From: Mycobacterium sp. 852002-51057_SCH5723018
Lineage (GTDB): Bacteria > Actinomycetota > Actinomycetes > Mycobacteriales > Mycobacteriaceae
Assembly (NCBI RefSeq): GCF_001667035.1
Contig: NZ_LZIR01000004.1
Span: 62,001 to 126,000 of the forward strand
Direction of reading: 5' to 3'
DNA: 64,000 bases
Part shown: positions 51,914-62,996 of the stretch, piece by piece
Position numbering within the stretch: position 1 is the first letter of the stretch
Layout of the letters: every line of letters begins with the position of its first letter
Program-made: the position numbers and the translations under genes
Notes under the pieces: generated by a model
What the model was told of the DNA's origin: nothing
The model's database searches: none
The model's input: only the letters and a program-made list of their open reading frames with translations

Positions 51914-52321
51914 GTGTCCACTGTCGATGCGGCCAAGATCTGGTCGTTGAACTACAGGGTGCTGCTATCGGTCATCTCCTGCGCCGAGAGCGAAATCTGC
52001 GCGCTCGGGCTCGAGTCCAAAGAGCTATTCCTGCTCGCCGAGATCGATGAGCATCCCTTCCCGGCCGAACTGGCCACGACGCTGAGCATGCCTAAGCCGA
52101 CGGTGACGGTTTATCTGAAACGACTTGAGGCGGCGGGGTTCGTGCGCCGCGAGATCGATCCGACAGATCTGCGGCGCCATCGACTCCTGCTCACCCCGGC
52201 CGGGCGCAAAGTCGCCGCCGACGGCCTCGCGCTGCTGTCGGCGGAGTTCGACAAGCGTCTCGGGCGCCTCACCGTCGGCCAGCAGAAAGAGCTGAAAAGA
52301 CTGCTGGAACGAATCGTCTGA
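51914..52321 (+). CDS. MarR-family regulator
   Basis: A 135-residue winged-helix protein: LLAEIDEHPFPAELATTLSM, then PKPTVTVYLKRLEAAGFVRR and the wing IDPTDLRRHRLLLTPAGR. Two cysteines near the N-terminus (SCAESEICALG) could be redox-sensing, as in OhrR-type MarR proteins, but this is only a possibility. GTG at 51914. It is divergent from the AKR gene and 24 bp before purD. Confidence 0.87.
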   Translation: MSTVDAAKIWSLNYRVLLSVISCAESEICALGLESKELFLLAEIDEHPFPAELATTLSMPKPTVTVYLKRLEAAGFVRREIDPTDLRRHRLLLTPAGRKVAADGLALLSAEFDKRLGRLTVGQQKELKRLLERIV

Positions 52322-52345
52322 ACGTCTGAGCTAGTCTGACGTTTC

Positions 52346-53614
52346 GTGCGCGTCCTGGTGATCGGTTCCGGAGCCCGTGAACATGCGCTGCTGCTCGCGC
52401 TCAGCAAAGACCCGCAGGTCACCGGGCTGGCCATCGCGCCCGGCAACGCCGGCACCGCGCGGCTGGCCGAGCAACACGACGTCGACATCACCTCCGGCGA
52501 GGACGTGGTCACGTTGGCGCGCGAGGTGCGCGCCGACATGGTGGTCATCGGTCCCGAGGTGCCGCTCGTGCTGGGCGTGGCCGACGCCGTGCGCGCCGCC
52601 GGCCTGGTGTGCTTCGGGCCCAGCAAGGACGCCGCCCGCATCGAAGGCTCCAAGGCGTTCGCCAAAGAGGTCATGGCCGCGGCCGGCGTGCGGACGGCGG
52701 CCAGCGAAATCGTCGACAATCCAGCGAAGTTGGATGTCGCCCTGGACCGGTTCGGGCCGCCGGCCGGCGACCCGGCCTGGGTGGTCAAGGACGACCGCCT
52801 GGCCGCAGGCAAGGGCGTGGTGGTGACGCCGGATCGCGACGCGGCGCGCGTCCACGCCGCCGGGCTGCTCGACGCGGGCCACCCGGTGCTGCTGGAGTCT
52901 TTTCTCGACGGCCCGGAGGTGTCGCTGTTCTGCGTCGTCGACGGCGACACCGTGGTGCCACTGGTGCCGGCGCAAGACTTCAAGCGGGTCGGTGACGGTG
53001 ATACCGGACCCAATACCGGCGGCATGGGCGCCTATGCGCCGCTGGCCTGGCTGCCCGACGACGTGTACCGGGAAATGGTCAGCCAGATCGTCGAACCCGT
53101 TGCCGCCGAACTGGTTCGGCGGGGCAGTCCCTTTTCCGGGTTGCTGTACGTCGGGTTGGCTATCACCAGGAACGGGCCCGCGGTGGTCGAATTCAATTGC
53201 CGCTTCGGCGATCCCGAGACTCAGGCCGTGCTGGCCCTGCTGGACTCACCGCTCGCCCAGCTCCTTTACGCCGCCGGCACCGGCACGTTGGCCGATTTCG
53301 GTGAGCTCCGTTGGCGCGACGGTGCCGCCGTGACGGTGGTGCTGGCCGCCGAGAACTATCCCGGCCGGCCGCGCGTCGGCGACCTCGTCGCGGGTTCCGA
53401 AGCCGACGGGGTGCTGCACGCCGGAACGGCGCGGCGCGACGACGGCACCATCGTCTCGTCGGGCGGGCGGGTGCTGTCGGTGGTGGGCACCGGCGCCGAC
53501 CTGGCGGCGGCGCGCGCGAAGGCGTACGACATCCTGAGCTCAATCAAGCTGCCCGGCAGCCACTTTCGTAGCGACATCGCCCTGGCCGCGGCGGAGGGCA
53601 AGGTCAGCGTCTAG
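52346..53614 (+). CDS. purD: Phosphoribosylamine-glycine ligase PurD
   Basis: A 422-residue ATP-grasp enzyme of purine synthesis (PRA + glycine to GAR). [63 protein letters not shown] and [13 protein letters not shown] are family signatures. GTG at 52346. The start lies close after the MarR gene; its 3' end overlaps the convergent ggt gene by 4 bp. Confidence 0.97.
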   Translation: MRVLVIGSGAREHALLLALSKDPQVTGLAIAPGNAGTARLAEQHDVDITSGEDVVTLAREVRADMVVIGPEVPLVLGVADAVRAAGLVCFGPSKDAARIEGSKAFAKEVMAAAGVRTAASEIVDNPAKLDVALDRFGPPAGDPAWVVKDDRLAAGKGVVVTPDRDAARVHAAGLLDAGHPVLLESFLDGPEVSLFCVVDGDTVVPLVPAQDFKRVGDGDTGPNTGGMGAYAPLAWLPDDVYREMVSQIVEPVAAELVRRGSPFSGLLYVGLAITRNGPAVVEFNCRFGDPETQAVLALLDSPLAQLLYAAGTGTLADFGELRWRDGAAVTVVLAAENYPGRPRVGDLVAGSEADGVLHAGTARRDDGTIVSSGGRVLSVVGTGADLAAARAKAYDILSSIKLPGSHFRSDIALAAAEGKVSV

Positions 53615-55197
53615 AAACCCGCGGCCTGACCGTCGCGGCGTGGATCGCTCACCGCAAGGTAGCCGTCGTCGAGGCGCCAGATCGCCTGACAGCTGCCGAA
53701 TTGGATGTAGTTGTCGACGATAACCAGGTCATGTCCGCGCCGCTGCAGCTCTTCCAGCGTCGCAGGCGGGAAACCTGCTTTCTCGCAGCAGACCTGCGTG
53801 CCCTTTACCCACCTGAACCGCGGCCCGTCGCACGCTGCCTGCGGATTCTGCCCGTGGTCGGCGATGCGCACCATCACCTGCACGTGGCCCTGGGGCTGCA
53901 TGAACCCGCCCATCACCCCGAAGCTCATCACCGGGTCGCCGTCCTTGGTGACGAAGCCCGGGATGATTGTGTGGTAAGGACGCTTGTTAGGCCCGACCCG
54001 ATTCGGATGACCTTCTGCCACAGTGAAATTAGCGCCCCGGTTTTGCAGCGAGATCCCGGTGCCGGTCACCACGACGCCGGATCCGAAATCCATGTAGTTG
54101 GACTGGATCATCGATACCATCACGCCCGCGGCGTCGGCGGCGGTCAGATACACGGTTCCCCCGTTCGGGGTGCCCGCGAACGCCGGCTTGGCTCGCTTGC
54201 GGTCGATCAGGCTCGCCCGCTGCCGCAGGTATTCCTTGTCCAGCAAGCGTTCCGGGGCCAGCGTCATGTGGTCGACGTCGGCGACATAGGCCTGCGCGTC
54301 GGCGAACGCCAGCTTCACCGCCTCGATCTGCAGGTGTACGTTGTCGGCGGAATCGGCTGGCATAGAGGCCATGTCGAAATGTTCCAGGATTCCGAGGGCG
54401 ATGAGGGCTACGATGCCCTGGCCGTTGGGCGGTATTTCGTGCACCGTGTAACCGCGGTAGTCGGCGTGGATCGTGCCCACCCAATCGGCGCGGTGGGCAG
54501 CAAGGTCGCTGGCGCGCATGACGGCGCCGTTGGCCAGCGCGTGGGCCTCCAATTTGGCGGCCAGCTCGCCACGGTAGAAAGCCTCGCCGTGAGTGGCCGC
54601 GACTCGCTCCAATGTGGCGGCATGATCGGGAAACCGAAACAGCTCACCGGGTTTGGGCGCTCGGCCGCCGGGCAGGAATGCCTCGGCGAAACCGGGCTGG
54701 TCCTTGACCAGCGGCATGTTCGCCGCCCATTGCTTCGCCACCGTCGGCGAAACCAGAAAGCCGTCGCGGCCGTAGGCGATCGCGGGCTCGAAGAGCTTCG
54801 CAAACGGAAGTTTGCCGAACTTGGCGTGCAGCTCGGCCCATGCCGACACGGCCCCGGGCACGGTCACCGAATTCCAGCCGAGCGCGGGAACGGCGTTGCC
54901 GCCGAAGTACTCTGGGGTCCAGCCCGCGGGGGAGCGGCCGGATGCATTCAGTCCGTGCAGTCGCACGCCGTCCCACACGATGGCGAAAGCGTCCGAGCCG
55001 ATGCCGTTGGACACCGGTTCGACGAGGGTGAGCGTGATGGCGGTGGCGATCGCCGCGTCCACCGCGCTGCCTCCCTCGGCGAGCATCCGCAGTCCCGCCT
55101 GCCCGGCCAGTGGCTGGGACGTGCACACCGCGTTCGCGGCCAGAACCGGCTTGCGCGGCCAAGCGTAGGGGAAGTCCCAACCGAACGGTGTGGTCAC
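53611..55197 (-). CDS. Gamma-glutamyltransferase-family protein (GgtA-like)
   Basis: A 528-residue GGT-family (Ntn hydrolase) protein. [51 protein letters not shown] and the nucleophile region [23 protein letters not shown]. The classical Thr after GTTH is replaced by GGTVYL; the Thr within it is the likely processing nucleophile. Such YwrD-type members may act on cephalosporins or glutathione. No signal peptide, so probably cytoplasmic. It corresponds to Rv0773c. Confidence 0.88.
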   Translation of the reverse strand: MTTPFGWDFPYAWPRKPVLAANAVCTSQPLAGQAGLRMLAEGGSAVDAAIATAITLTLVEPVSNGIGSDAFAIVWDGVRLHGLNASGRSPAGWTPEYFGGNAVPALGWNSVTVPGAVSAWAELHAKFGKLPFAKLFEPAIAYGRDGFLVSPTVAKQWAANMPLVKDQPGFAEAFLPGGRAPKPGELFRFPDHAATLERVAATHGEAFYRGELAAKLEAHALANGAVMRASDLAAHRADWVGTIHADYRGYTVHEIPPNGQGIVALIALGILEHFDMASMPADSADNVHLQIEAVKLAFADAQAYVADVDHMTLAPERLLDKEYLRQRASLIDRKRAKPAFAGTPNGGTVYLTAADAAGVMVSMIQSNYMDFGSGVVVTGTGISLQNRGANFTVAEGHPNRVGPNKRPYHTIIPGFVTKDGDPVMSFGVMGGFMQPQGHVQVMVRIADHGQNPQAACDGPRFRWVKGTQVCCEKAGFPPATLEELQRRGHDLVIVDNYIQFGSCQAIWRLDDGYLAVSDPRRDGQAAGF

Positions 55198-55201
55198 GTC
55201 C

Positions 55202-55259
55202 GCGAGCGTAACGCTGCGGCGATTTTCGGCGTGATTTCCCGCCGTGGCGTTACGCTCGC
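55202..55259. repeat. Palindromic intergenic element, copy 2 (perfect 13-bp arms)
   Basis: GCGAGCGTAACGC (55202-55214) and GCGTTACGCTCGC (55247-55259) are perfect inverted arms around a 32-bp centre containing CGGCGATTTTCGGC and ATTTCCCGCC. It lies directly upstream of the ggt start and after the esterase gene. The centre matches the element at 57670-57717. Confidence 0.7.
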
Positions 55260-55271
55260 CACCGCAACCGG

Positions 55272-56186
55272 CTACGCCGTCAGCAGCGGCGCCATCCACG
55301 TCAGCTCGGCAGGCAGCTGTGAGCTCCAGAACTCCCCGTTGTGCCCGCCGGGCGAAAAACCGCCCGCGGGCGGGTTCGGCAGCTGAGCGATGAATTGCTT
55401 GGTCGCCCCGTAAAACGGGTCGCTGTCGCCGCAATCCACCCGAATCGGGATCGACGCCAGCGCCGGCATCCCGAACACCGAGTTCGCTGCGAAGTCGTCG
55501 GACCCGTCGAAGGCACCGGGTGCGGCCGCCCCCGACGACAGCCACAGCGCGGGGCTCACCGCGCAAATCGCCGCGGTGCGCGCGGGTCCCAGCCGACCTC
55601 CGATCAGCAACGCGCCGTAGCCGCCCATCGACCAGCCCAACAACGCCAGCCGCGAAGTGTCCAGACCCTGGCCGCCCAGCATCGGGATCAGCTCGTTGAC
55701 CACCATGGCGCCGGCGTCCTCGCCCGAAGCCCTCTTGTGCCAATAGCCCCCGCCGCCGTCGACGGCGACCACCGCAAAGGGCGGCAGGCCGGCGTTGACG
55801 GCCTGGGCCAGCCCCTGCTCGACGCCGCCGGCCATGACTGTGGACGCGTCACTGCCCTTGCCGTGCAGCGCGATCACGGGCCGCAGCGCCTTGGTCTGTC
55901 CGGGCGGCCGGGCGATCGCCCAGTTGGTCGAGACGCCGCCGCGAGCCGCCGACACGAAGGATCCCGTAACCATGGTGGGTGCGGGCTGGGCCGACGGCGC
56001 CGGCTCGAGCGGTGCAGTCGGCGCCGGTGCCAGCGGCGCTTGGGGACCGGCCGTCGGCGCCGGCGCAGCGTGGGACGTTCGCGGCTGGAGCAGCATGTCT
56101 AGGGCGTATGCGCCGGCAGCGCCGACGGCCGTCGAGGCGCCAAGACCGAGCAGGGCGCGGCGGCTCAAGTCGGGCATGCGGGCCAT
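55272..56186 (-). CDS. Exported esterase of the antigen-85/S-formylglutathione-hydrolase type (Rv0774c-like)
   Basis: A 304-residue alpha/beta hydrolase. The N-terminus MARMPDLSRRALLGLGASTA carries a twin-arginine motif (SRRALLG), then a Pro/Ala-rich linker. The catalytic domain has LHGKGSD, the nucleophile GWSMGGYGALL and His in SPGGHNGEFWSS. Rv0774c of M. tuberculosis is an iron-stress-induced esterase. Export is predicted by the Tat-like signal. Start 56186 or 56177. Confidence 0.85.
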   Translation of the reverse strand: MARMPDLSRRALLGLGASTAVGAAGAYALDMLLQPRTSHAAPAPTAGPQAPLAPAPTAPLEPAPSAQPAPTMVTGSFVSAARGGVSTNWAIARPPGQTKALRPVIALHGKGSDASTVMAGGVEQGLAQAVNAGLPPFAVVAVDGGGGYWHKRASGEDAGAMVVNELIPMLGGQGLDTSRLALLGWSMGGYGALLIGGRLGPARTAAICAVSPALWLSSGAAAPGAFDGSDDFAANSVFGMPALASIPIRVDCGDSDPFYGATKQFIAQLPNPPAGGFSPGGHNGEFWSSQLPAELTWMAPLLTA

Positions 56187-56262
56187 CATGCCATGTTGGT
56201 CTGGCGGGCCGTTTGGCCGAAATGGCAATGCAGTACCACTTTGGCTGGCACGATGTCTACTC

Positions 56263-56880
56263 GTGACGGCAGCAGTTACTCCCAAGGGAGAACGTCGACG
56301 GTATGCGCTCGTGAGCGCAGCCGCCGAGCTGCTTGCCGAAGGCGGGTTCGAGGCCGTGCGTCACCGGGCGGTCGCCCGGCGGGCCGGCCTGCCGTTGGCC
56401 TCCACCACGTATTACTTCTCGTCTCTTGACGATTTGATCGCCCGCGCCGTCGAGCACATCGGGATGATCGAAATAGCGCAGCTGCGGGCCAGGGTCAACG
56501 AGCTGTCCCGGCGGCGTCGCGGGCCCGAGACCACAGCCGAAGTGCTGGTCGACCTGCTGGTGGGAGACCTGTCCGACCCGTCGCTCGTCGAGCAGCTGAT
56601 ATCGCGGTACGAGCGACACATCGCCTGCACGCGGCTGCCCGCATTACGCGAAACCATGCGGCGCAGCCTGCGGCAACGGGCCGAGGCCGTGGCCGAGGCC
56701 ATCGAGCGATCGGGCCGGTCGGTCCACATCGAGCTGGTGCGCACCCTCGTCTGTGCGGTCGACGGTGCCGTGGTCTCCGCCCTGGTCGAGGGGGGCGACG
56801 CGCGGGCCGCGGCGATGGGAACGGTCGTCGACATCATCGACGTGCTGGCCCCCATCGACCCGCGACCCGTGCAGATCTGA
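56263..56880 (+). CDS. TetR-family regulator (Rv0775-like)
   Basis: A 205-residue TetR protein. HTH region LLAEGGFEAVRHRAVARRAG then LPLASTTYYFSSLDDLI. GTG at 56263 begins VTAAVTPKGERRRYAL. It is divergent from the esterase gene (76 bp gap), so control of it is plausible. The 3' end is 5 bp from the convergent DUF429 gene. Confidence 0.87.
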   Translation: MTAAVTPKGERRRYALVSAAAELLAEGGFEAVRHRAVARRAGLPLASTTYYFSSLDDLIARAVEHIGMIEIAQLRARVNELSRRRRGPETTAEVLVDLLVGDLSDPSLVEQLISRYERHIACTRLPALRETMRRSLRQRAEAVAEAIERSGRSVHIELVRTLVCAVDGAVVSALVEGGDARAAAMGTVVDIIDVLAPIDPRPVQI

Positions 56881-56885
56881 CCGTC

Positions 56886-57629
56886 CTACGGGCGGCCCAG
56901 CTCGGGAGGCAACGAAGGCGTCACGATGTACCCGGTGGCGAAATCGCCGTAGATCGTGATGCCCGCCGGGCAACGCTGCGCGTACAACGCGACATAGGCG
57001 CAGACGACGGCGTCGACCGGATCTTCGGCCCGGCGCAGCTCGCTCTTGCGTTGCGCGCTGACCACGAGCCGGCGCAGCTGCGCCCAGTCATCGCCGGCGA
57101 CGTTTAAGGGCACCGGCGCGTGTGCGAGCTTGTCGATGCCGTCCATCAGGAGCGTCAGCTCCGACCTGAGCCGGGCCACGTCGCGGCCGGGCTTGGCCTT
57201 GTACTTCAGCGTGCGCGCCAGGCGGAACAGCACCACGGTTGCCGGGTGCGGGTAAACCTCGATGGCGCGTCGTGCCGCCGACGAGAGTGGGTCCATGTCG
57301 AGGCCCAGCGCCAGGGCCAGCCGCGCCCCGCGCGGCGCGTCGGCGAACTCGGGTTTGGCGGTGTTGGCCGGGTGCGCGCCGGCTTCGAAGCGGCGGAAAT
57401 CGCGGTTGAGCGCCGCCTCGGCGGGCCGCTGGCCCGTCGGATTGGTCACCACGAGCGGCGCGTCGAACGCGACCAGGCAATCGCCCTGCACGTAGGGTGA
57501 CAACGCGGCCAGCACTGCCTCGTCGTCGCGCACCGCGCCGAGGTGCACCAGGCGGCCGTCGGAGTCGAGCACTGCGACGCCGGTCGGCTTGCGACCGGCC
57601 CAGGCCAGGTCGACGCCGACGAAGTACAT
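56886..57629 (-). CDS. DUF429 protein (Rv0776c-like)
   Basis: A 247-residue protein with the DUF429 pattern: YFVGVDLAWAGRKPTGVAVLD at the N-terminus (an RNase H-like first strand with Asp), VAFDAPLVVTNPTGQRPAE, AIEVYPHPATVVLF, and EDPVDAVVCAYVALYAQ with the final acidic residues. The fold is related to RNase H-like nucleases, but the activity is not known. ATG at 57627-57629. Confidence 0.85.
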   Translation of the reverse strand: MYFVGVDLAWAGRKPTGVAVLDSDGRLVHLGAVRDDEAVLAALSPYVQGDCLVAFDAPLVVTNPTGQRPAEAALNRDFRRFEAGAHPANTAKPEFADAPRGARLALALGLDMDPLSSAARRAIEVYPHPATVVLFRLARTLKYKAKPGRDVARLRSELTLLMDGIDKLAHAPVPLNVAGDDWAQLRRLVVSAQRKSELRRAEDPVDAVVCAYVALYAQRCPAGITIYGDFATGYIVTPSLPPELGRP

Positions 57630-57669
57630 CGCCACAGGGTAGGCGGGCCGCTGACGCCTCACCGCATGG

Positions 57670-57717
57670 AACGCCACGGCGATTTTCTGGCCGAATTTCC
57701 GCCACGACGTTACGCCC
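57670..57717. repeat. Palindromic intergenic element, copy 3
   Basis: The core CCACGGCGATTTTCTGGC-N3-ATTTCCGCC and the tail GTTACGCC resemble the centre and right arm of 55202-55259 in the same orientation. It sits between the divergent DUF429 and purB genes, 44 bp before purB. Confidence 0.5.
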
Positions 57718-57760
57718 GGCGAAAAAGCCGAAAGCACGGCAAACCGTAAGCTGTGTGTTT

Positions 57761-59179
57761 GTGAGCATTCCGAACGTGCTGGCCGCCCGGTACGCCAGCC
57801 CGGAGATGGTCGCGATCTGGTCGCCGGAGGCCAAGGTCGTCGCGGAGCGGCGGCTGTGGCTGGCCGTGCTGCGGGCGCAGGCCGAGCTCGGGGTGGATGT
57901 TCCGCCGGAGGCGATCGCCGACTACGAGCGGGTGCTCGACGATGTCGACCTGGCCTCGATCGCGGACCGCGAACGGGTGCTGCGCCACGACGTCAAGGCC
58001 CGCATCGAGGAATTCAATGCCCTGGCCGGCCACGAGCAGGTGCACAAGGGGATGACCAGCCGCGATCTCACCGAGAACGTGGAGCAGCTGCAAATCCGGC
58101 GGTCGCTGGAATTGGTGTTCGCTCATGGCGTTGCGGTGGTGGCGCGGCTGTCCGAGCGGGCGGTGGCCTATCGCGATCTGGTGATGGCCGGGCGCAGCCA
58201 CAACGTGGCCGCGCAGGCGACGACGTTGGGCAAGCGGTTCGCCTCGGCGGCCCAGGAGACGATGGTCGCGTTGACCAGACTGCGCGAGCTGATCGACCGC
58301 TACCCGTTGCGCGGCATCAAGGGTCCCATGGGCACGGCGCAGGACATGCTGGACCTGCTGGACGGGGACGCGGCCAAGCTGACCGAACTCGAGCGACGCG
58401 TGGCCGAATTCTTGGGTTTCACAACGGTTTTGACCAGCGTCGGGCAAATCTACCCGCGTTCGCTGGACCATGACGTGATCTCGGCGCTGGTGCAGCTTGG
58501 CGCCGGACCGTCGTCGATGGCCCACACCATCCGGCTGATGGCCGGACACGAACTGGTCACCGAAGGGTTCGCTGAGGGACAGGTCGGCTCGTCGGCGATG
58601 CCGCACAAGATGAACACCCGCAGCTGCGAACGGGTCAACGGCCTGCAGGTGGTGCTGCGCGGCTACGCCTCCATGGGCGCCGAGCTGGCGGGCGCGCAGT
58701 GGAACGAGGGCGACGTGTTCTGCTCCGTGGTGCGCCGAGTCGCGTTGCCCGACAGCTTCTTTGCCATCGACGGGCAGATCGAGACGTTTCTGACGGTGCT
58801 CGACGAGTTCGGCGCCTACCCGGCGGTTATCGCCCGCGAGCTGGATCGCTACCTGCCGTTCCTGGCCACCACCAAGGTGTTGATCGCCGCGGTGCGCGCC
58901 GGCATGGGGCGCGAGGCCGCCCACCACGTGATCCGCGAGCACGCCGTGGCCACGGCGCTGGCCATGCGGGAACGCGGCGCCGAGCCGGACCTGCTGGACC
59001 GGTTGGCCGCCGACGAGCGGCTGCCGCTGGACCGAGCGGGCCTGGACGCCGCGCTGGCCGACAAGAAGGCGTTCACCGGCGCCGCCGCCGACCAGGTGGA
59101 CGAGGTGACCGCGGCCGTGGACGCGTTGGTGAGCCGCTACCCGGACGCGGCGAAGTACACGCCGGGGGCCATCCTGTGA
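57761..59179 (+). CDS. purB: Adenylosuccinate lyase PurB
   Basis: A 472-residue fumarase/aspartase-superfamily enzyme that releases fumarate from SAICAR and adenylosuccinate. The signature loop [15 protein letters not shown] is intact, with [14 protein letters not shown] and [18 protein letters not shown]. The GTG at 57761 gives exactly the length of the M. tuberculosis protein. The stop overlaps the P450 start (4 bp). Confidence 0.96.
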   Translation: MSIPNVLAARYASPEMVAIWSPEAKVVAERRLWLAVLRAQAELGVDVPPEAIADYERVLDDVDLASIADRERVLRHDVKARIEEFNALAGHEQVHKGMTSRDLTENVEQLQIRRSLELVFAHGVAVVARLSERAVAYRDLVMAGRSHNVAAQATTLGKRFASAAQETMVALTRLRELIDRYPLRGIKGPMGTAQDMLDLLDGDAAKLTELERRVAEFLGFTTVLTSVGQIYPRSLDHDVISALVQLGAGPSSMAHTIRLMAGHELVTEGFAEGQVGSSAMPHKMNTRSCERVNGLQVVLRGYASMGAELAGAQWNEGDVFCSVVRRVALPDSFFAIDGQIETFLTVLDEFGAYPAVIARELDRYLPFLATTKVLIAAVRAGMGREAAHHVIREHAVATALAMRERGAEPDLLDRLAADERLPLDRAGLDAALADKKAFTGAAADQVDEVTAAVDALVSRYPDAAKYTPGAIL

Positions 59180-60444
59180 CCCTCGCCGGTGCGCTCTCGC
59201 GAATCGACTTCACCGATCTGGACTACTTCGCTAATGGATTTCCGCACGACCTATTCGCCGTCCATCGGCGCGAGGCGCCGGTGTACTGGCACGAGCCGAC
59301 CGACAACACGCCAGACGGCGAGGGCTTCTGGTCGGTGGCCACCTATGCGGAAACGCTTGCGGTGCTGAAGGACCCGACGACGTTCTCCTCGGTGACGGGG
59401 GGCGAGCGGCCGTTCGGCGGAACGCTGTTGCAGGACCTGGCGATCGCCGGCCAGGTGCTCAACATGATGGACGACCCGCGGCATTCTCAGATCCGCCGCC
59501 TCGTCAGCTCCGGGCTGACGCCGCGGATGATCCGTCGCGTCGAGGACGATCTGCGGGCCCGGGCGTGCCGGCTCCTGGATGCGGTGGTGCCGGGCGAACC
59601 GTTCGACTTTCTGGTGGAGATCGCCGCCGAGCTGCCGATGCAGATGATCTGCATCCTGCTGGGAGTGCCGGAATCCGAACGGCATTGGCTGTTCGAGGCC
59701 ATCGAGCCGCAGTTTGACTTCGGCGGCTCGCGCAAGGCCAGATTATCGCAGCTGTCGCAGCTCTCGGCTTCAGACAGAGATGCAGCGGCCGGGTCGCGGA
59801 TGTATGCCTACGGCCTGGAATTGATCGCGTCGAAGCGTGCCCAGCCGACCGACGACATGCTGTCGGTCGTGGCTAACGCCACTGTTGGTGACGCCGCGGC
59901 GCCGGCCCTGTCCGACCTCGAGCTGTACCTGTTCTTCAGCCTGCTGTTCAGCGCCGGCGCGGAGACCACGCGCAACGCCGTCGCCGGTGGCCTGCTGGCG
60001 CTGGCCGAGCACCCGGAGCAATTGCGCGCGCTGCGCGGGGATTTCGGCGTGCTTCCGACGGCGGTGGAAGAGATGGTGCGGTGGACGTCGCCGTCACCGT
60101 CGAAGCGGCGCACCGCCACGCGCGACGTCACCCTCGGTGGGCAGCCGATCCAGGCCGGACAGAAGGTCCAGATCTGGGAGGGTTCGGCCAACCGCGACGC
60201 CGGCGTGTTCGACCGCGCAGACGAGTTTGACATTGAACGGAAACCCAACCCGCACTTGGGATTCGGTCAAGGTGTGCACTATTGCCTGGGCGCCAACCTG
60301 GCCAGGCTGGAACTCCGCGTCCTCTACGAGGAACTGCTGACCCGCTTTGCAGCCGTGCGGGTGGTCCGGCCCGTCGAATGGACTCGCAGCAACCGGCATA
60401 CCGGCATCCGGCACCTCGTCGTGGAGCTGCTCGAGGACCAGTGA
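59176..60444 (+). CDS. cyp126: Cytochrome P450 CYP126
   Basis: A 422-residue P450. Helix [16 protein letters not shown], ExxR EEMVRWT, heme loop [17 protein letters not shown]. Position after purB matches Rv0778. GTG start at 59176 overlaps the purB stop by 4 bp, and its own stop overlaps the transporter gene, so it is likely expressed with purB. Substrate unknown; azoles bind the M. tuberculosis enzyme. Confidence 0.92.
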   Translation: MTLAGALSRIDFTDLDYFANGFPHDLFAVHRREAPVYWHEPTDNTPDGEGFWSVATYAETLAVLKDPTTFSSVTGGERPFGGTLLQDLAIAGQVLNMMDDPRHSQIRRLVSSGLTPRMIRRVEDDLRARACRLLDAVVPGEPFDFLVEIAAELPMQMICILLGVPESERHWLFEAIEPQFDFGGSRKARLSQLSQLSASDRDAAAGSRMYAYGLELIASKRAQPTDDMLSVVANATVGDAAAPALSDLELYLFFSLLFSAGAETTRNAVAGGLLALAEHPEQLRALRGDFGVLPTAVEEMVRWTSPSPSKRRTATRDVTLGGQPIQAGQKVQIWEGSANRDAGVFDRADEFDIERKPNPHLGFGQGVHYCLGANLARLELRVLYEELLTRFAAVRVVRPVEWTRSNRHTGIRHLVVELLEDQ

Positions 60445-61445
60445 GGATCAGGCTCGCCGATGTCGAGCCGTCACCCGACGCGTTCGCCGCGGTGATGGCG
60501 ACCGGAGTCCTGTCGATCGTGGCGCGCGACCACCACTACCGCGCGATCAGCGACACATTGGGCGTCCTGGCCACCGTCGCGTTGGGGGTCCTGGTCGTCC
60601 TGGTCCTCGCCACCAGAGCGATCGCTTCCTGGGACTTGCGTGACCCCGACGTCACCCTGCGACTGTTCACGTTTGTCGCCGCGTGCGCGGTGCTGGACAG
60701 CCGCCTGGCGTCCCAGCGGGTCGCGCTGAACTTGCTCGGCGCGGTGGCGCTCGCGTCGTGGCTGCTGTTGATCGTGCTCACCGCGCGCAATATGTCGGCA
60801 CGCCCCTGGGCGGCGCTGCGGGACCGCGCACACGGGGCCTGGGAGCTTGCCAGCGTGGGCACCTCCGGACTGGCGATCGTGGCGGCGACGGTCGCGCGGC
60901 ACCAACACCGGTGGCTCTGGGTCGCGGTGCCCGTCTGGGTGGCCGCCCTGTGTATCTACGGCCTGATGACGTGGCTGAACCTATGGCGCGCCGTCACCGA
61001 ACGTCAGGATCGTGACGGTTTTGAGCCCGACAGCTGGATCTTGATGGGCGGCCTGGCGATTGCGACGCTGGCCGGCGACAAGATCCACGGCGTGGCTCCG
61101 GCCTGGCTGGCGGGGCCGGTGCTGGCGTTGACCGTCGTGACCTGGGTGGCGGCCACCTTGTGGATACCGCCGCTGATCTACTTCGGCCTGCACCGGATCA
61201 GGCAGGGGCCCGACCTGCTGCGGTTCGCCGGCGTGTGGTGGGCGCTGGTGTTCCCGCTGGGCATGTACGCCGCGGCCAGTTATGCCATGGCGGCCGAAAT
61301 CGGTCACGGTTCGCTGATCACCGTGTCGCTGGTTTTCTTCTGGGATGCGTTGGCCGCGTGGGTGATTGTGGTGGTCGCCGGGCTGCTGCGCTTGTCGCGC
61401 GCCTTGGTGTCAGCCCGCCCGAACTCTGACGCCGGCCGACCGTAG
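60441..61445 (+). CDS. TDT/SLAC1-family membrane transporter (TehA-like)
   Basis: A 334-residue, about ten-helix membrane protein. The start [20 protein letters not shown] has the TehA/SLAC1-type [10 protein letters not shown] motif. Aromatic and glycine-rich helices follow. TDT proteins move dicarboxylates, sulfite or tellurite-related anions. The GTG start overlaps the CYP126 stop by 4 bp; the 3' end overlaps the convergent gene by 36 bp. Confidence 0.8.
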   Translation: MRIRLADVEPSPDAFAAVMATGVLSIVARDHHYRAISDTLGVLATVALGVLVVLVLATRAIASWDLRDPDVTLRLFTFVAACAVLDSRLASQRVALNLLGAVALASWLLLIVLTARNMSARPWAALRDRAHGAWELASVGTSGLAIVAATVARHQHRWLWVAVPVWVAALCIYGLMTWLNLWRAVTERQDRDGFEPDSWILMGGLAIATLAGDKIHGVAPAWLAGPVLALTVVTWVAATLWIPPLIYFGLHRIRQGPDLLRFAGVWWALVFPLGMYAAASYAMAAEIGHGSLITVSLVFFWDALAAWVIVVVAGLLRLSRALVSARPNSDAGRP

Positions 61446-62039
61446 CTCCAGCGCGGCCAGCGCCCGGATGGTGACGGGATCCTCGCGGCGCCACCCGCCG
61501 ACCGGATCCGCGCTGATCGCGGCCAGCTTGCGCGGCGCGCGGTTGGTCAACGCCCGCAGCGCCAGCAGTTGTTCGCCGGCCGGGCTCGCCGCGAGGCCGG
61601 TGACCGCCCACTTGCGCCGGAAGAACCGCAGCCGCAGGAAAAGCCATGGCAGGTCCACGATGAGGAGCGGCACCGCGACCACGCTCAGCGCCAGCAGAAT
61701 GGCGAGCCAGCTGGCCGTGGTGTCCAGGCTGTGTCCGGCCCCGGCGATGTCGAGGGCGGCCTCGCTGGCCGACGTGAGCGGCTTGCTGACCGCATCGCCG
61801 ACCACCGGAATGTGCTGCGCGCCATGGCCTGCCGAGGCCAAATTGCCGGCGATCCCGTTCGCCCCGTTCTCGACCTGCCGGCCGGCGTCGGCGATGGCCG
61901 AGATGGCGTCGTACACGGCCGTGCCGACCAGCAGCCATATCGCCGTCCACAGCACGATGGCGAAATCGCTGAAGAGTTGGACGGCCAGCCGGCCGGGTGT
62001 CGTGGCATAGGGCAGAATTCGCGATGTCGGCGACGTCAT
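61410..62039 (-). CDS. Conserved membrane protein (Rv0779c-like)
   Basis: A 209-residue protein with two main membrane helices (FSDFAIVLWTAIWLLVGTAVY and ASWLAILLALSVVAVPLLIVDLPW) and an extracytoplasmic loop of about 85 residues between them. A basic C-terminal tail with RFFRRKWAV follows. Length is close to the 206 residues of Rv0779c. Function unknown. Its end overlaps the TDT gene by 36 bp. Confidence 0.8.
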   Translation of the reverse strand: MTSPTSRILPYATTPGRLAVQLFSDFAIVLWTAIWLLVGTAVYDAISAIADAGRQVENGANGIAGNLASAGHGAQHIPVVGDAVSKPLTSASEAALDIAGAGHSLDTTASWLAILLALSVVAVPLLIVDLPWLFLRLRFFRRKWAVTGLAASPAGEQLLALRALTNRAPRKLAAISADPVGGWRREDPVTIRALAALELRSAGVRVRAG

Positions 62040-62102
62040 AGCGCCATACCAGCACAGCTCCCAGCGCCGCGTCGCTCTTACGACGCCCGATAGGCTGACC
62101 CG

Positions 62103-62996
62103 ATGCGTCCTGCACTGTCCGACTACCGGCATCTGGCCAGCGGCAAGGTCCGGGAGATCTATCGCGTCGACGACCAGCACCTGCTGCTGGTGGCGACCGA
62201 CCGGATCTCGGCCTACGACTACGTGCTGGACAGCACCATCCCGGACAAGGGCCGCATCCTGACCGCGATGAGCGTGTTCTTTTTCGGCCTCGTCGAGGCC
62301 CCCAACCACCTGGCCGGGCCGCCGGATGACCCGCGCATCCCCGACGAGGTGCTGGGCCGCGCGCTGGTGGTGCGCCGACTCGAGATGGTTCCGGTGGAAT
62401 GCGTGGCGCGCGGCTACCTGACCGGCTCGGGGCTGCTGGACTACCAGGCCACCGGCAAGGTCTGCGGCATCCCGCTGCCGCCGGGTTTGGTGGAAGCCAG
62501 CAGGTTCGCCACGCCGCTGTTCACCCCGGCGACCAAGGCGGCGCTCGGGGACCACGATGAGAACATCCCGTTCGCCCGGGTGATCGAGATGGTGGGAGCA
62601 GTGCGGGCCAACCAACTGCGCGACCGTACCCTGCAGATCTATGTCCAGGCCGCCGACCACGCCCTGACGAAGGGAATCATCATCGCCGACACCAAGTTCG
62701 AATTCGGCACCGACCGCGACGGCAACCTGCTGCTGGCCGACGAGATCTTCACCCCGGATTCGTCGCGCTACTGGCCGGCAGACGGTTACCGGCCCGGTGA
62801 GGTCCAGACCAGTTTCGACAAGCAGTTCGTCCGCAACTGGCTGACCAGCCCCGAGTCCGGCTGGGACCGACACGGCTCACAACCTCCGCCACCGCTTCCC
62901 GACGACATCATCGAGGCCACGCGCGATCGCTATATCAATGCCTACGAACGCATTTCCGGCCTGAGGTTCGGCGACTGGATCGGTCCGGGCGCATGA
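62103..62996 (+). CDS. purC: SAICAR synthase PurC
   Basis: A 297-residue enzyme joining CAIR and aspartate in purine synthesis. [28 protein letters not shown] is the classical N-terminus. Then [23 protein letters not shown] and [15 protein letters not shown] at 62103. The stop overlaps the start of ptrB by 4 bp. Confidence 0.97.
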   Translation: MRPALSDYRHLASGKVREIYRVDDQHLLLVATDRISAYDYVLDSTIPDKGRILTAMSVFFFGLVEAPNHLAGPPDDPRIPDEVLGRALVVRRLEMVPVECVARGYLTGSGLLDYQATGKVCGIPLPPGLVEASRFATPLFTPATKAALGDHDENIPFARVIEMVGAVRANQLRDRTLQIYVQAADHALTKGIIIADTKFEFGTDRDGNLLLADEIFTPDSSRYWPADGYRPGEVQTSFDKQFVRNWLTSPESGWDRHGSQPPPPLPDDIIEATRDRYINAYERISGLRFGDWIGPGA

